A stretch of 64,000 nt of DNA from Arcuatula senhousia (lineage: Eukaryota > Mollusca > Bivalvia > Mytilida > Mytilidae), in the NCBI GenBank assembly GCA_963971305.1, contig OZ020307.1, positions 54,123,702-54,187,701 of the forward strand, in the 5' to 3' direction. Shown here in pieces: positions 33,697-43,958 of the stretch. The translations under genes were made by a program, and so were the position numbers. Below the pieces are notes generated by a model. It saw nothing but the letters and a program-made list of their open reading frames with translations, had not been told where the DNA came from and ran no database searches. Positions within the stretch are counted from its first letter, which is position 1; each line of letters begins with the position of its first letter.

Positions 33697-34690
33697 ATAC
33701 CCCACGCAACGAAGTCGCGAAGGGTATAATGTTTTTGACTTGTCCCTCCGTCCGTCCGTCTGTGATCAAAGTTTGTAATCCCAACTCCTCTAAAACTACT
33801 AAACAGAATTTACCTAAACTAGGTATGCAAGAAGAACACCATATGTAGTTGTGCATGTTACCGGGAATTTTTAATTCAAAAATTTTTGTGGGAATTATGG
33901 CCCTTTGGACTTAGAAATTTGCAGAAAATCATGTTTACAGTTTGTGATCGCAACTCCTCTAAAACTACTGAACAGAATTTAACGAAACTTGGTATGCAAG
34001 AAGAACACCATATCTAGTTGTGCATATTACCAGGAATTTTTGATCCGCAATTTTTTGTGGGAGTTATGGCCCTTTGGACTTAGATTTAAACTACTGAACA
34101 GAATTTAACAAAACTTGGTATGCAAGAAGTACACCATATGTATTTGTGCATTTTACCTGGAATTTTTGATTCGCAAATTTTGTGGGAGTTATGGACCTTT
34201 GGACTTAGAAATTTGCAGAAAATCATTATTACAGTTTGTGATCGCAACTCCTCTGAAACTACTTAACAGAATTTAACGAAACTTGGTATGCAAGAAGAAC
34301 ACCATATCTAGTTGTGCATATTACCAGGAATTTTTGATCCGCAATTTTTTGTGGGAGTTATGGCCCTTTGGACTTAGAAATTTGCAGAAAATCATGATTA
34401 CAGTTTGTGAACCCAACTCCTCTTAAACCAACGATCAGAATTTAATGAAACTTAGTATGGAAGAAGTACACCATATGTAGTTGTGCATATTACAAGGAAT
34501 TTTTTATCCCAATTTTTTTTTCGGAGTTATGGCCCTATGGACTAAGAAATTTGACATAACTTTGTTATGATATTCAAATACTTGCACATTCACTTTTACA
34601 ATCATTCAATATTATTGTCTGATTCTTGTAGCTTGATACTAATTCCTCAAGAATAACATTGATAGTCCATTAGCGGCACGCGTGGGGTAT
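33697..34690 (+). mobile_element. ~1-kb tandem-repeat element with 11-bp inverted ends
   Basis: It begins ATACCCCACGC (33,697-33,707) and ends GCGTGGGGTAT (34,680-34,690), exact reverse complements. Near the left is CCGTCCGTCCGTCTGTGATC. Inside are at least four ~165-170-bp units with CAACTCCTCTAAAACTACT, ACACCATATCTAGTTGTGCA and GTTATGGCCCTTTGGACTTA. Non-coding. It lies in the gap between the RT and RNase H parts of the DIRS element, consistent with insertion there. Confidence 0.82.
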
Positions 34691-34899
34691 GTGGGCGTGC
34701 TCACTAAGGTTCTTTCATTAGAGCTTTATATTATGCTATTCAAAAAATGAAAATTATGCAAAATAGATAAAACATTCAGCTAGTGAACTTTTATTAAAAA
34801 ATGATTGTTGTTAAAGAACTTAAAAGTTTTTTGCAATTATAACCCTTAGGTGCATATAAAAGGCCGACAGCATTGTACTTGGGGAACTGTTTCAGTTAG

Positions 34900-35287
34900 C
34901 CAAAGGGTTGGTCTTTCCAACTTTGGAAAGAAAAGAGAAGTTATTACTAGCAATACAAGAATAACACGAGACCAGAAAGCGTCAGTGTTGTTGTTTCTTC
35001 GTTTGCTATGAATAATTACATCCTGCATTCAAATGATTCCCAATACACGTCTATTTATGAGACCAATATAACTCCATTTATTGAGTTTTTGGACCCCGAG
35101 TTCACACGATCTTACACTACTGATCCCTGTTACGCCACATTTGAAATCCCATCTTATGTGGTGGAACAATTCAGCAAACACAGTGAGAGGCAAATCTTTT
35201 CAATTTCCAAAAAAACTACAGTAACCATAACAACCGATGCTTCAAAAACAGGTATTGACGGTTTTATGGGGGAGAATTTTTTTCAGG
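34900..35287 (+). pseudogene. DIRS-like RT-RNase H linker and RNase H start
   Basis: The region connecting RT and RNase H (FPTLERKEKLLLAIQE-like, then QKASVLLFLRLL and an NNYILHSN stretch) is spread over frames. From 35,008 one frame runs through PCYATFEIPSYVVEQF and TVTITTDASKTGIDGFMG, the RNase H-like motif with its Asp, to GFWT. A SINE-like retroposon then splits the domain. Confidence 0.78.
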
Positions 35288-35831
35288 GTTTTTGGACAGT
35301 TAGTTAGTTAGTTAGTTAGTTATTGCTTTACTCCCAAGCAGCACGATTTCGGCTATATCCGGGAGATGAACATGAAAGTTATGATACAATGAACATGAAA
35401 TGATGATGAAGTGGAGGAAATAAGGACACAAGGCCAATCGGGTAGGAGAGTTTTGACTGCCACTGGAAAAAGGAGTGATGGGTAGGGACGGGAAATTTCG
35501 CCTCCTGCATGGGGATCGTACGAGTCCTACTCTTACCGAGACCTGCAGCAGGGTTCTTTAACGTGCGAGGAACGTGACATTTTTCCCAACACGGTGCACC
35601 ACTATGCTTTGCGGTCAGGGTTTCCGCATTATCGCCTGACGACCCCGCATCTCTCGATGTCAGGGCTGCCCCATTCAACCTCCTAGGGCACACATCCCAG
35701 TCGCTTTGTGGGCAAAGCGGCCTGACCCGATGTCAGGTTTCTGAGCGCTCTTTAGTGGACATTTACCGACAAGCTTAGCGCTGCTGCGGGCCTATTCGCC
35801 ACCGGAACCCGCACGGATCGTTTTTGGACAG
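35288..35831 (-). mobile_element. SINE-like retroposon S3, copy 2, with 12-bp target-site duplication
   Basis: The body is 35,300-35,819 on the minus strand, with the tail as TTAG repeats at the left (35,300-35,319). GTTTTTGGACAG is exact at 35,288-35,299 and 35,820-35,831. The target is the RNase H part of the DIRS element. Its orientation is opposite to copy 1 at 28,618. Confidence 0.9.
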
Positions 35832-36010
35832 AGACTCAGAGCAAACGTCATATAAATTGTATAGAAATGAAAGCAGTTTATTTGACAATGAAACACTTTC
35901 TACCTCATGTCAAAGGAAAGGTTGTTTTGATAAGATCGGACAATACGACAGTTGTTTGTTACATAAACAAGCAAGGAGGCACAAAATCTATGATCCAATC
36001 AGTTGAGCAG
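35832..36010 (+). pseudogene. DIRS-like RNase H, C-terminal half
   Basis: Continues the domain split by the SINE. In one frame: HINCIEMKAVYLTMKHF, then VVLIRSDNTTVVCYINKQGG, where EMKA and DNTTVV hold the next acidic residues of the RNase H core. The frame is lost near the ATCCAATCAGTTGAGCAG stretch. Removing the SINE and one duplicate copy would leave the two halves next to each other. Confidence 0.78.
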
Positions 36011-36029
36011 AAGAAAGATTCTGCCTAGG

Positions 36030-37235
36030 AAAGGACGCTAAATACTCAAGTAGTACAAGCTCTTTTTCAGAAATGGGGATATCCATTGATCGATTTATTT
36101 GCTTCAGCAGAGAATCGACAAACATGTTTTTGTTCATAGTGTCACCATCAGGAAGCTCTAGCTCTAGATGCTCTGTCAATTCCATGGGAAAGGGTGTATG
36201 AGTATGCTTACCCTCCGATATCATGATCCCAAAGATTATCCAATATTTGAGGCATTACCGTTGTCAGATTCTATTGATTGCCCCACCATGGCCTCGGAGA
36301 CCTTGGTATCCGGAGTTGTTCCAGTTACTTGTAGCATCACCAGTCAGATTACCAGTGTTTCCGGAGTTACTGTGCCAGCCCAAATCTCAGATTTATCATC
36401 CGGACCCTCAAGTCTTCAGTCTGTCTGCATATCTTCTATCGACAGACGATACGAGTCAGAGGGATTTTCGGAAGAGTCTAGGAAATTATTGTCCGCATCC
36501 TGGCGGAAAAGGACCCAGAAAGATTTTGGTTCAAAATCAAACAGATCATTAGCTGATGTCATATATGGGAAATTGATCCAAAGTCAAACGGAAGACTTTT
36601 TGTCTTCTTTGTTTGAGAGGGGCTTACATTGCAGAACTATTGCTGGATATAAATCTACGTTATCAGCCGTTTTACCTACAGTTGATTATTTTCCAGTTTA
36701 TCAGCATCCCCATATTATAAGGTTAATTAAAAGAGTTTCAACTCCAGGCCTCCAGTTAAGAAATTATTACAAGTGAGAATTGGATTTGCATTTGGTACTA
36801 GATTTACTTTCGAAGAGTCCATTTGAACCTATTGATAAGATTTGTTTGAAAAATTTGACTCTGAAATTTGTATTTTTTTAATTGCAATTACTATTTTCAG
36901 GACATTTAGTGATCTTCAGATTTTAAGAGTTGATGAACAGAGCATGAGAGTTCAACAAAGGGGAATAACGTTCATCAGACAAGGTTTGGCTAAGCAAGAT
37001 AGGGAAAATCACTTTGGTTCCAAAATTGTTGTTCCTACTTATACAGACAAAACAGAGATAGATCCTAGAAGATGTCTATTACAATAATTATTTAGATAAA
37101 ACATCTGCTTTTCGGAAAAGTCTTTCAAAAGAACATAAAAGATGTTTGTTTCTGGCAATTAAGGATCCCCATAAACCTGTGGCAGCAACGACTATTGCTA
37201 GTTGGATTGTGCAAACCATTAAAGAAGCTTATTCT
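36030..37235 (+). pseudogene. DIRS-like RT C-terminus and tyrosine recombinase, interrupted
   Basis: The first part gives PLIDLFASAENRQTC and LALDALSIPWERVYEYAYP (RT-RNase H tail), then IAPPWPRRPWYPELF in another frame. The recombinase begins near 36,490: SSLFERGLHCRTIAGYKSTL, LIKRVSTPGLQLRN, then, after a frame change near 36,775, a core with FRTFSDLQILRV (catalytic Arg), PRRCLLQ and LFLAIKDPHKPVA, TTIASWIVQTIKEAY. It stops where an LTR element begins at 37,236. The remaining catalytic residues lie beyond 40,296. Several frameshifts and stops make this copy inactive. Confidence 0.82.
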
Positions 37236-38303
37236 TGCCATGGCGGTCGAGTTTGGCCAAGGCTCCAGGCTATTATTTGTGACAACAAAATGCTTAGCTT
37301 TGCTCACACTTCATTATCTGTTCGTGGGTTCTTTGATGGTAATAAGATTCTCGAAGCTTTCTAGTTCTACAGTTTATTATATACATTTAATAGCGGCATT
37401 CACAAACATATTTTACAATGAGGTTAAACAAAGTACAGGATGAATTTGAATTAATCTGTAAAATCTTGAAGTTCACAAAACATATGTCACTGCTTCTGTT
37501 TATAAAAATTATGAAATAAAAACTATTACGACGCCATAAGTTTTCAGTTATCCAAGACTTATCAACTATCACTTTAACACCTCTGAGGAACTCATCACGG
37601 CAATACTTCCTGTGTAGGCAAGGTATTCCGTATTTACATTAACATCAACATCAAGAACTGCATGGATACCATTTGGCTAACAACATCAGTTCCAAAACAC
37701 CAATACATCTCACAACACTAGAACTGGCTATACCTGCGTAGGCTACAGCTAACAGTCCACTTAGAACATAATCCAATTCACAAACAACACGAGAACTGGC
37801 TATACCTGTGAAGGCTACAGCTGAATCAGTCAATTCTGACAGTTCATAAAAGCTACAACTACATAATAACCACAAAACTATTCCTCATAATACTCAAACA
37901 CTCATCTAAAATCCTCGAAACATCAACCTCTAACAATATCTAAAGTAGAATTACCCATAACCGAAAACCTAAGGGTCTTATATAGTAACCAACACCAAAA
38001 TTGCACCAACAATTAATTAACATTCCAATCAGCATATTTGACCTATATTGAACAACAAACTAGCACCAAATCAGCACCAAAAACCCATTTATCAAATTAT
38101 AAAGACAGGTACTTGAGATTTAGCATCCTCTGAACTTAACCATAAATGAAACATGATATCCCTGCACCTTTTCCACTTAACAAAACACTGATAAGGATTA
38201 TATAATGCGATACATATGACTAAAACTATAAATCTAGCTAAATGATTACAAAAATATTAAACAAAAACTAATTACTACAATTCATGAAAAATACACCTTG
38301 ACA
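37236..38303 (-). repeat. 3' LTR (1,068 bp)
   Basis: Nearly identical to 39,225-40,295. A TATA-like CTATATAAG is at 37,977-37,985 on the minus strand. The frame 37,651-37,875 recurs in the other LTR only because the LTRs are copies. Confidence 0.93.
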
Positions 38304-38322
38304 TTCCCTTCACCTCCAAGTC
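38304..38322 (-). promoter_or_regulatory. polypurine tract
   Basis: On the minus strand GGAGGTGAAGGGAA lies directly before the LTR start TGTCAAGG. This is the expected plus-strand primer of an LTR element. Confidence 0.85.
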
Positions 38323-38884
38323 TTTGACTGCCCTCAGTCATAAATTTCTAACAACTAGCAATAAAAATTCTTTAACATACAGAAGCGTGGCATTTACATT
38401 AAGCCTATCATAAAATTGTCAAAAAAATATCTGTTAAAGTACATTTGATAACAATTATCCGTTAACAAAACAAATCATTATCAATTAAAATTATTTCTTT
38501 ACACCATTTAACTTACAAAAAAAGGGAAAATATATCCAAAATAACTATTTAACTTTACTGTTATCCAATTAAGAAAAATGAATTTTAAAACTTTTAACAC
38601 TTTCGCAGAATTGTCCAAATTATCTATTGCAATTCACTTTGTCCAAAAGTATGAATTTTAGCTTTAAACAGTTTCTGCACTTGTATGTTGCTCTTCATGT
38701 TTCTGTAACTTTTGCAAATGTTCAAGAATTTAAAGCACATATGCAACAATGGTCACTTATTATTAAGGAAATCTTCAGGAATCAACAAAACGAGTAAAAC
38801 AGGAATCAAATTTTGGAAAAAAAAAGTTAACGTATTCTCCACTTCAGAACGATGGCAACATTCATATATCATGATTTGCGGAAC

Positions 38885-39088
38885 TTATCCTTTGAATGTT
38901 CTTATCCAAATTTCAAAATCTTCAACATCTCCACAGAATTTAGACGGCATAACAATAGATTTAGAATCACCAGCATCTCGATTTACTCTCAGCATTACCG
39001 GTGACACATTACGCACACGGGGTGATCTTTCCATTTCTATATCAGGTGATGGACTGCGTTGTCTTCCTTTTCTTGATTTTCCAGGCAT
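38885..39088 (-). pseudogene. Gag-like N-terminal fragment (67 aa)
   Basis: The minus-strand ORF starts 137 nt below the priming site. It opens MPGKSRKGRQRSPSPDIEME, a basic, Ser/Pro-rich stretch, and reaches PSKFCGDVEDFEIWIRTFK, which resembles the start of a retrotransposon Gag domain (Phe-x-Gly-x-x-x-x-Phe-x-x-Trp). It then meets a stop. Downstream sequence looks like the same domain in another frame for a short distance, so this seems to be a decayed and deleted gag. In a living element Gag would form the particle shell. Confidence 0.68.
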
Positions 39089-39200
39089 ATTGAATTTAAC
39101 TTACTTCTAGAGAATCAATCTACTCGCACTTTTCGATCTTTCCTTTTTAATAATATCCCACTGAATTAATAAACCACTGGCACATTATTTATTTTTTCTA

Positions 39201-39220
39201 ATATCCCACTTCTGACACCA
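39201..39220 (-). promoter_or_regulatory. tRNA-Leu primer-binding site
   Basis: On the minus strand TGGTGTCAGAAGTGGGAT lies 4-5 nt inside the right LTR. It is complementary to the 3' end of animal tRNA-Leu(CAA) (..ATCCCACTTCTGACA plus CCA). Leu-tRNA priming is known in some animal Gypsy-like elements, including the clam element Steamer and its relatives. Confidence 0.85.
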
Positions 39221-39224
39221 AAAA

Positions 39225-40295
39225 TGCCATGGCGGTCGAGTTTGGCCAAGGCTCCAGGCTATTATTTGTGACAACAAAATGCTTAGCTTTGCTCACACTT
39301 CATTATCTGTTCGTGGGTTCTTTGATGGTAATAAGATTCTCGAAGCTTTCTAGTTCTACAGTTTATTATATACATTTAATAGCGGCATTCACAAACATAT
39401 TTTACAATGAGGTTAAACAAAGTACAGGATGAATTTGAATTAATCTGTAAAATCTTGAAGTTCACAAAACATATGTCACTGCTTCTGTTTATAAAAATTA
39501 TGAAATAAAAACAACTATTACGACGCCATAAGTTTTCAGTTATCCAAGACTTATCAACTATCACTTTAACACCTCTGAGGAACTCATCACGGCAATACTT
39601 CCTGTGTAGGCAAGGTATTCCGTATTTACATTAACATCAACATCAAGAACTGCATGGATACCATTTGGCTAACAACATCAGTTCCAAAACACCAATACAT
39701 CTCACAACACTAGAACTGGCTATACCTGCGTAGGCTACAGCTAACAGTCCACTTAGAACATAATCCAATTCACAAACAACACGAGAACTGGCTATACCTG
39801 TGAAGGCTACAGCTGAATCAGTCAATTCTGACAGTTCATAAAAGCTACAACTACATAATAACCACAAAACTATTCCTCATAATACTCAAACACTCATCTA
39901 AAATCCTCGAAACATCAACCTCTAACAATATCTAAAGTAGAATTACCCATAACCGAAAACCTAAGGGTCTTATATAGTAACCAACACCAAAATTGCACCA
40001 ACAATTAATTAACATTCCAATCAGCATATTTGACCTATATTGAACAACAAACTAGCACCAAATCAGCACCAAAAACCCATTTATCAAATTATAAAGACAG
40101 GTACTTGAGATTTAGCATCCTCTGAACTTAACCATAAATGAAACATGATATCCCTGCACCTTTTCCACTTAACAACACACTGATAAGGATTATATAATGC
40201 GATACATATGACTAAAACTATAAATCTAGCTAAATGATTACAAAAATATTAAACAAAAACTAATTACTACAATTCATGAAAAATACACCTTGACA
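39225..40295 (-). repeat. 5' LTR (1,071 bp)
   Basis: Copy of the LTR at 37,236. The TATA-like CTATATAAG is at 39,969-39,977. Being the upstream copy in the element's orientation, it would drive its transcription. Confidence 0.93.
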
Positions 40296-40299
40296 TTCT

Positions 40300-40489
40300 A
40301 AAGCGAACATCACAAGTGAAAAAAAATATTCACGCTCATTCTTCTAGAGCTATTTGCTCTTCGTGGGCCTTATTTAAAGTTACATCTGTTCAGAAGGTCT
40401 TAGACTCCGCAGATTGGAGTTTAGAAGCTACATTCAATAGATTTTATTTAAGAGAAGTGTTAGATGTCAGTGTTTTACAGAATGTTTAA
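40300..40489 (+). pseudogene. DIRS-like tyrosine recombinase, C-terminal catalytic part
   Basis: After the LTR element the recombinase resumes: NIHAHSSRAICSSWALFKV holds the His-x-x-x-Arg part, and DSADWSLEATFNRFYLRE holds the nucleophilic Tyr. The stop TAA is at 40,487-40,489. The frame shift relative to the pre-insertion part can be traced to a run of eight A near 40,320. With the Arg at ~36,900 all catalytic landmarks of the family are present but scattered. Confidence 0.85.
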
Positions 40490-40799
40490 TTATGTTAAAT
40501 AAACAGTATTATGTTTATATTTCAGGCGAGTCGCTCGTGATAAGTTTTTTTATAGTTACTTTGGTGATGGTATTGATATATCATGATGAATTTTAACTTT
40601 TTGTCTGCTGAATATAACTTTATGTATGCTGCACATACGTTTATACTACAATTTTAAATTAATTGAAATGGATGAATGGAACTGCAATTTTATAGATTCA
40701 CTGGGATGGATGAATGGAATGAATGGTGAATTGATGAAAAAAACGAGCATTTGAACACCACCTGCTACAGCTATTTGGAGTGCATTGCTTGGGTAAGCA

Positions 40800-41166
40800 T
40801 ATCTTAATAGTTATATGTTCATTTGGTAAGTATAATAATATTAATTAAATTAAGAATTTGTAACTCAAGTTACAATTTTATGTTATTATATTACTTACCA
40901 AATAGCTTCCCACCGCAACCCCTATGATAAGTTTCGGCTTCAGAGACAATTTCTAGTTTTGTTTCCGCCGATAAACTGAGGGGTACAGGTATGGGACATG
41001 TGCAGTATTACATAGGTTAACTCCGAGTTAGGAAGGTGTTTTAAAACACATGTGTAATACGCGAGTCAAAGACGGTTGAACCGAGAACGGAATCCTAATA
41101 GTTATAAGTTCATTTGGTAAGTAAAATAAAAACATAAAATTGTAACTTGAGTTACAAATTCTTATA
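40800..41166 (+). repeat. DIRS-like terminal and internal complementary repeats
   Basis: TAATAGTTATATGTTCATTT (about 40,806) and TAATAGTTATAAGTTCATTT (about 41,097) are direct copies. TTGTAACTCAAGTTACAATT (about 40,859) and the TAATATATTACTTACCAAATAG stretch that follows are the reverse complement of 41,115-41,160 (ATTTGGTAAGTAAAAT .. AATTGTAACTTGAGTTACAA). Such mixed inverted and direct end repeats are the hallmark of DIRS-group elements, which replicate through circles. The element appears to end at ~41,166. Confidence 0.75.
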
Positions 41167-43044
41167 TTTTTGACTTAAAATTCCTTATTTAACCAGGACT
41201 AGGACCTTTGGACCGGAAACATCGAACGGTCATTTTTTTGGGATGGCCTAACTAATTTTTTTCGTCTTCCATCGGATGTACATCTTATAGCCACATGCTT
41301 TCCGTGAACTCAAATAAGGGCATGGTGGGACTGGCAAATATCACTAAACTACTGAGCTGCATTTATATATCCATTTCCATATATATATGTTAGTTGCATC
41401 TTCCGTGTATTCAGAAATCATTGCCTTGCTCTCGTTTTCCAAGTACGAAAGAAGCAGAGGTACCAATGGGATATCCGAATATCAAAAGTCCGAAGGGGCA
41501 GAGACAAAACCAGTAAACACCAACAGGAACGGGACAAAAAAGACAACATGTAAAACATGAAAACACAAAATAACTGACATTTGAAATGTGTTTTATAGAG
41601 CCCCAAGTGGGTACATTAGAGAAAATGGTACTAGTAACTGTACAAACAAAAAGTTCCATGCGGACAATACACTTTGTTACACCTGGCATGCGTTTTGTCT
41701 ATTCAAGACTGATCAGCAGGAGCTCTACTTAAAAAATGAAAAAGTCAAACACTACATGAATATGAAGAGCGTTACTAAATAACAAAAATATGTCGAACTG
41801 TAACCGTTATGTTTTACTCTGAGAGCAACCTATACCTGAGGTAGGAAGAAGCTCAGAGTTTGATCAATTATAAAAAAATTAACGGATATTTTTTTGCTTT
41901 CATATGATAATCAGCACATAAGTGTTGATAACGGAGCGGGTCAACCTCGGGCCATGAAAATTCAAAATACAGTGCTTACCATCATTTGTTGGAAATACAA
42001 AAAATAAATGAAACAAAGTTCCAGCCAATAAATTTTGCCATGGCTGACGCACATTTCGTCTATTCAAGACTCATCAGGGATATTGAAGAGTAATATCAAC
42101 TTTAAGAAGGCCAACATTCCGAATCATGCGTTTTTATTATCAAGACTTGGTGTCAGTCTAGCCACAATCGCAGCGAACATATCCTGGTCAGCACGCAAAA
42201 GGTATTTTAAGAAACAATATCCTCAAGTCTCAGTTCATCTAAAAGTTGTTCATTTATGCCGAAAAAGATAACAACAGAACTAACGAACTTGAATGCTCAA
42301 TCTCATATGGCAAAAACAAAAGACAAAACATTGAAAATCCCAATAAAAGAATTTCAAAAAGAAATGAAGTGTTAAAATAAACCTCCCTCTTCCATTGCGA
42401 TCCAAGGAACTAGGGTCTTCTACTAATTTAATATCTTAACCAAATTAAACGCACTCGTCTTACCCCTTGCATGGTACCGTCTCTGGTTATACAGAAGCAA
42501 CAACAGTCTCATCTGCAAAATGTGTTCGTGCAACAATATTCAAACTCCATGATTATTCTTTAATAACATGTGCAAAAATAGGAGAAAGGTGGCAGTAAGC
42601 GTAGTAATACGTAGTAAAACGTCATGATGCCTAAGAAAACGCGACAAAACGTGATAAAACATAGCAAAACATAACATAAAACGTAATGAATTGTGCTTTA
42701 ACCGATTGAAACCTCGTGAAACGCAACAAATACCTAGGGAACCGTAGTAAAACCTGCTGGTTGGATTTCGATACGTTTTACTAGGTTTTCATTATGCTTT
42801 TACTACGTTTTAATACGTTTTAACAACGTTTTAATACGTTTTAGTACGTATATTATTTTAACCACGTTTATGTTGTGCAGACGATACAAACGGGACGTGC
42901 AACGTTTCTGTCCAGGTAAGTCTACGTAAAAAGCCGGTTTCAACTACGTGTCGATAGGGTTTGTTACGTTTAAAATACTTAGCCGTTTCACTACGTTTTA
43001 GAAACGTAATCGGTATGCCGAAACGTGACAGTGTGACTCGGGCT
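41167..43044 (+). mobile_element. TACGTTTTA-rich TIR element, copy 1 (right part)
   Basis: From TTTTTGACTTAAAA this aligns with copy 2 (from ~43,920) through GGACCTTTGGACCGGAAACA, AATAAGGGCATGGTGG, the ..TTTCGTCTATTCAAGACTC.. motifs and the TACGTTTTA/TAAAACGT arrays (42,590-43,010). It ends in ACGTGACAGTGTGACTCGGG. The left part is missing: the DIRS-like element ends exactly where this homology begins, so the DIRS element probably inserted here. No transposase recognised. Confidence 0.8.
41449..41583 (-). mobile_element. 5'-truncated Penelope-like P1 3' end inside element copy 1
   Basis: Minus-strand match to the P1 tail (TACATGTTGTCTTTTTTGTCCC..CCCATTGGTACCTCTGC). Copy 2 of the host element lacks it: at 44,205-44,215 CCAAGTACGATATTTG is uninterrupted. 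That makes this a visible insertion against its own empty site. Confidence 0.82.
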
Positions 43045-43936
43045 TTTAAGCCCCAGTCACACTGTCACGTTTTGGCTATCCCGTTTTACTACGTTTTAAA
43101 ACGTCACGTTTCAATGTAATTTATTGTCATAGTTTTCGGTTTATACATTTGACTAGGTATATGCTACGTTTTGAAAGGTTTCCCTACGTTTAAATACGTT
43201 TAAATACGTTTAGCCAGGTTTAACAATAGCCGTTTCGTTAGGTTTTACTACGTTTTGCTACGTATCAGGTACGTTTAATCGGGTATTACTAGGGTTTGTC
43301 ACGGATTACTAGGTTGACAGTACGTTTGATTACGTATTGATGCGGTCTTGTTAGGTTTGTGCTACGTTTAACTGCGTACTACTACGTGTCAGTACGTTGT
43401 AATTGATTCAATGCGAAAACCGCGTCATTTCGAGTTTCTCATTAAAAAATTTTATCGTTTCACTTTTAAATCAGGCTTCTCGAAAAGAAGCAATCTTGAA
43501 TTTGAAGAATGTAACAGCATTCAGATTCTAGAACATTTATATTATGTATTAAAAATTGTAAGACTGACACAATGAGACTACTTCACCTTTTTCAAAATCT
43601 CTTTTAGATTAATGCATTAAGAGGTTATAAAATATGTTCCGTGCCAGTTGTATTTCATAAGGCCAAAAAGAAAAAAATGTTTGATTGTTTTTTTCTACCC
43701 AGAACAAATTGACCCCTTCTATATACATGTACCCCATTTTTATCATGATATTTTACCAATTGTTTTAATTACTCGAATTTCACACTCTGAAGAGATTTTT
43801 TTTCATGTTCAAATTGCACATTCACAATATAAATAGAAATGTTTTACACTTTGATATGGCGAGTCTTGTTTGAGACACTTCTCTTTCCATTTTCAGCAGT
43901 CGGTATGATTGCATGTAAATTTTTGACTTAAAAATC

Positions 43937-43958
43937 TCTACCTACCTACCTACCTACC
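43937..43958. repeat. (CTAC)n microsatellite
   Basis: Five to six CTAC units inside element copy 2. Copy 1 lacks them at the matching place. Confidence 0.85.

Larger units (their letters stand above)
37236..40295 (-). mobile_element. complete non-autonomous LTR retrotransposon, 3.06 kb
   Basis: LTRs are at 37,236-38,303 and 39,225-40,295, with TG..CA ends and a 4-bp duplication TTCT at 37,232-37,235 and 40,296-40,299. Orientation is minus, as shown by the priming site next to the right LTR and the polypurine tract next to the left. The internal region is only ~920 bp and holds just the start of a Gag-like ORF. No protease, RT, RNase H or integrase is seen, so it must be mobilised in trans. 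The LTRs differ by few changes (one 3-nt indel, 'aaaact' to 'aacaact', and an isolated substitution), which points to recent insertion. A Gypsy-like origin is inferred. Confidence 0.92.

Noticed and set aside
35824..36006. Independent 60-aa gene
   Set aside because: It is an alternative-frame shadow of the RNase H half interrupted by the S3 copy.
36168..36552. Host gene with a Pro-rich or Ser-rich protein
   Set aside because: Order and motifs fit the DIRS RT tail and recombinase start, with neighbours on both sides from the same element.
37651..39867. Identical 74-aa frames at 37,651-37,875 and 39,643-39,867
   Set aside because: They are mirrored by the two LTRs of one element; the identity is due to LTR duplication, not to a gene family.
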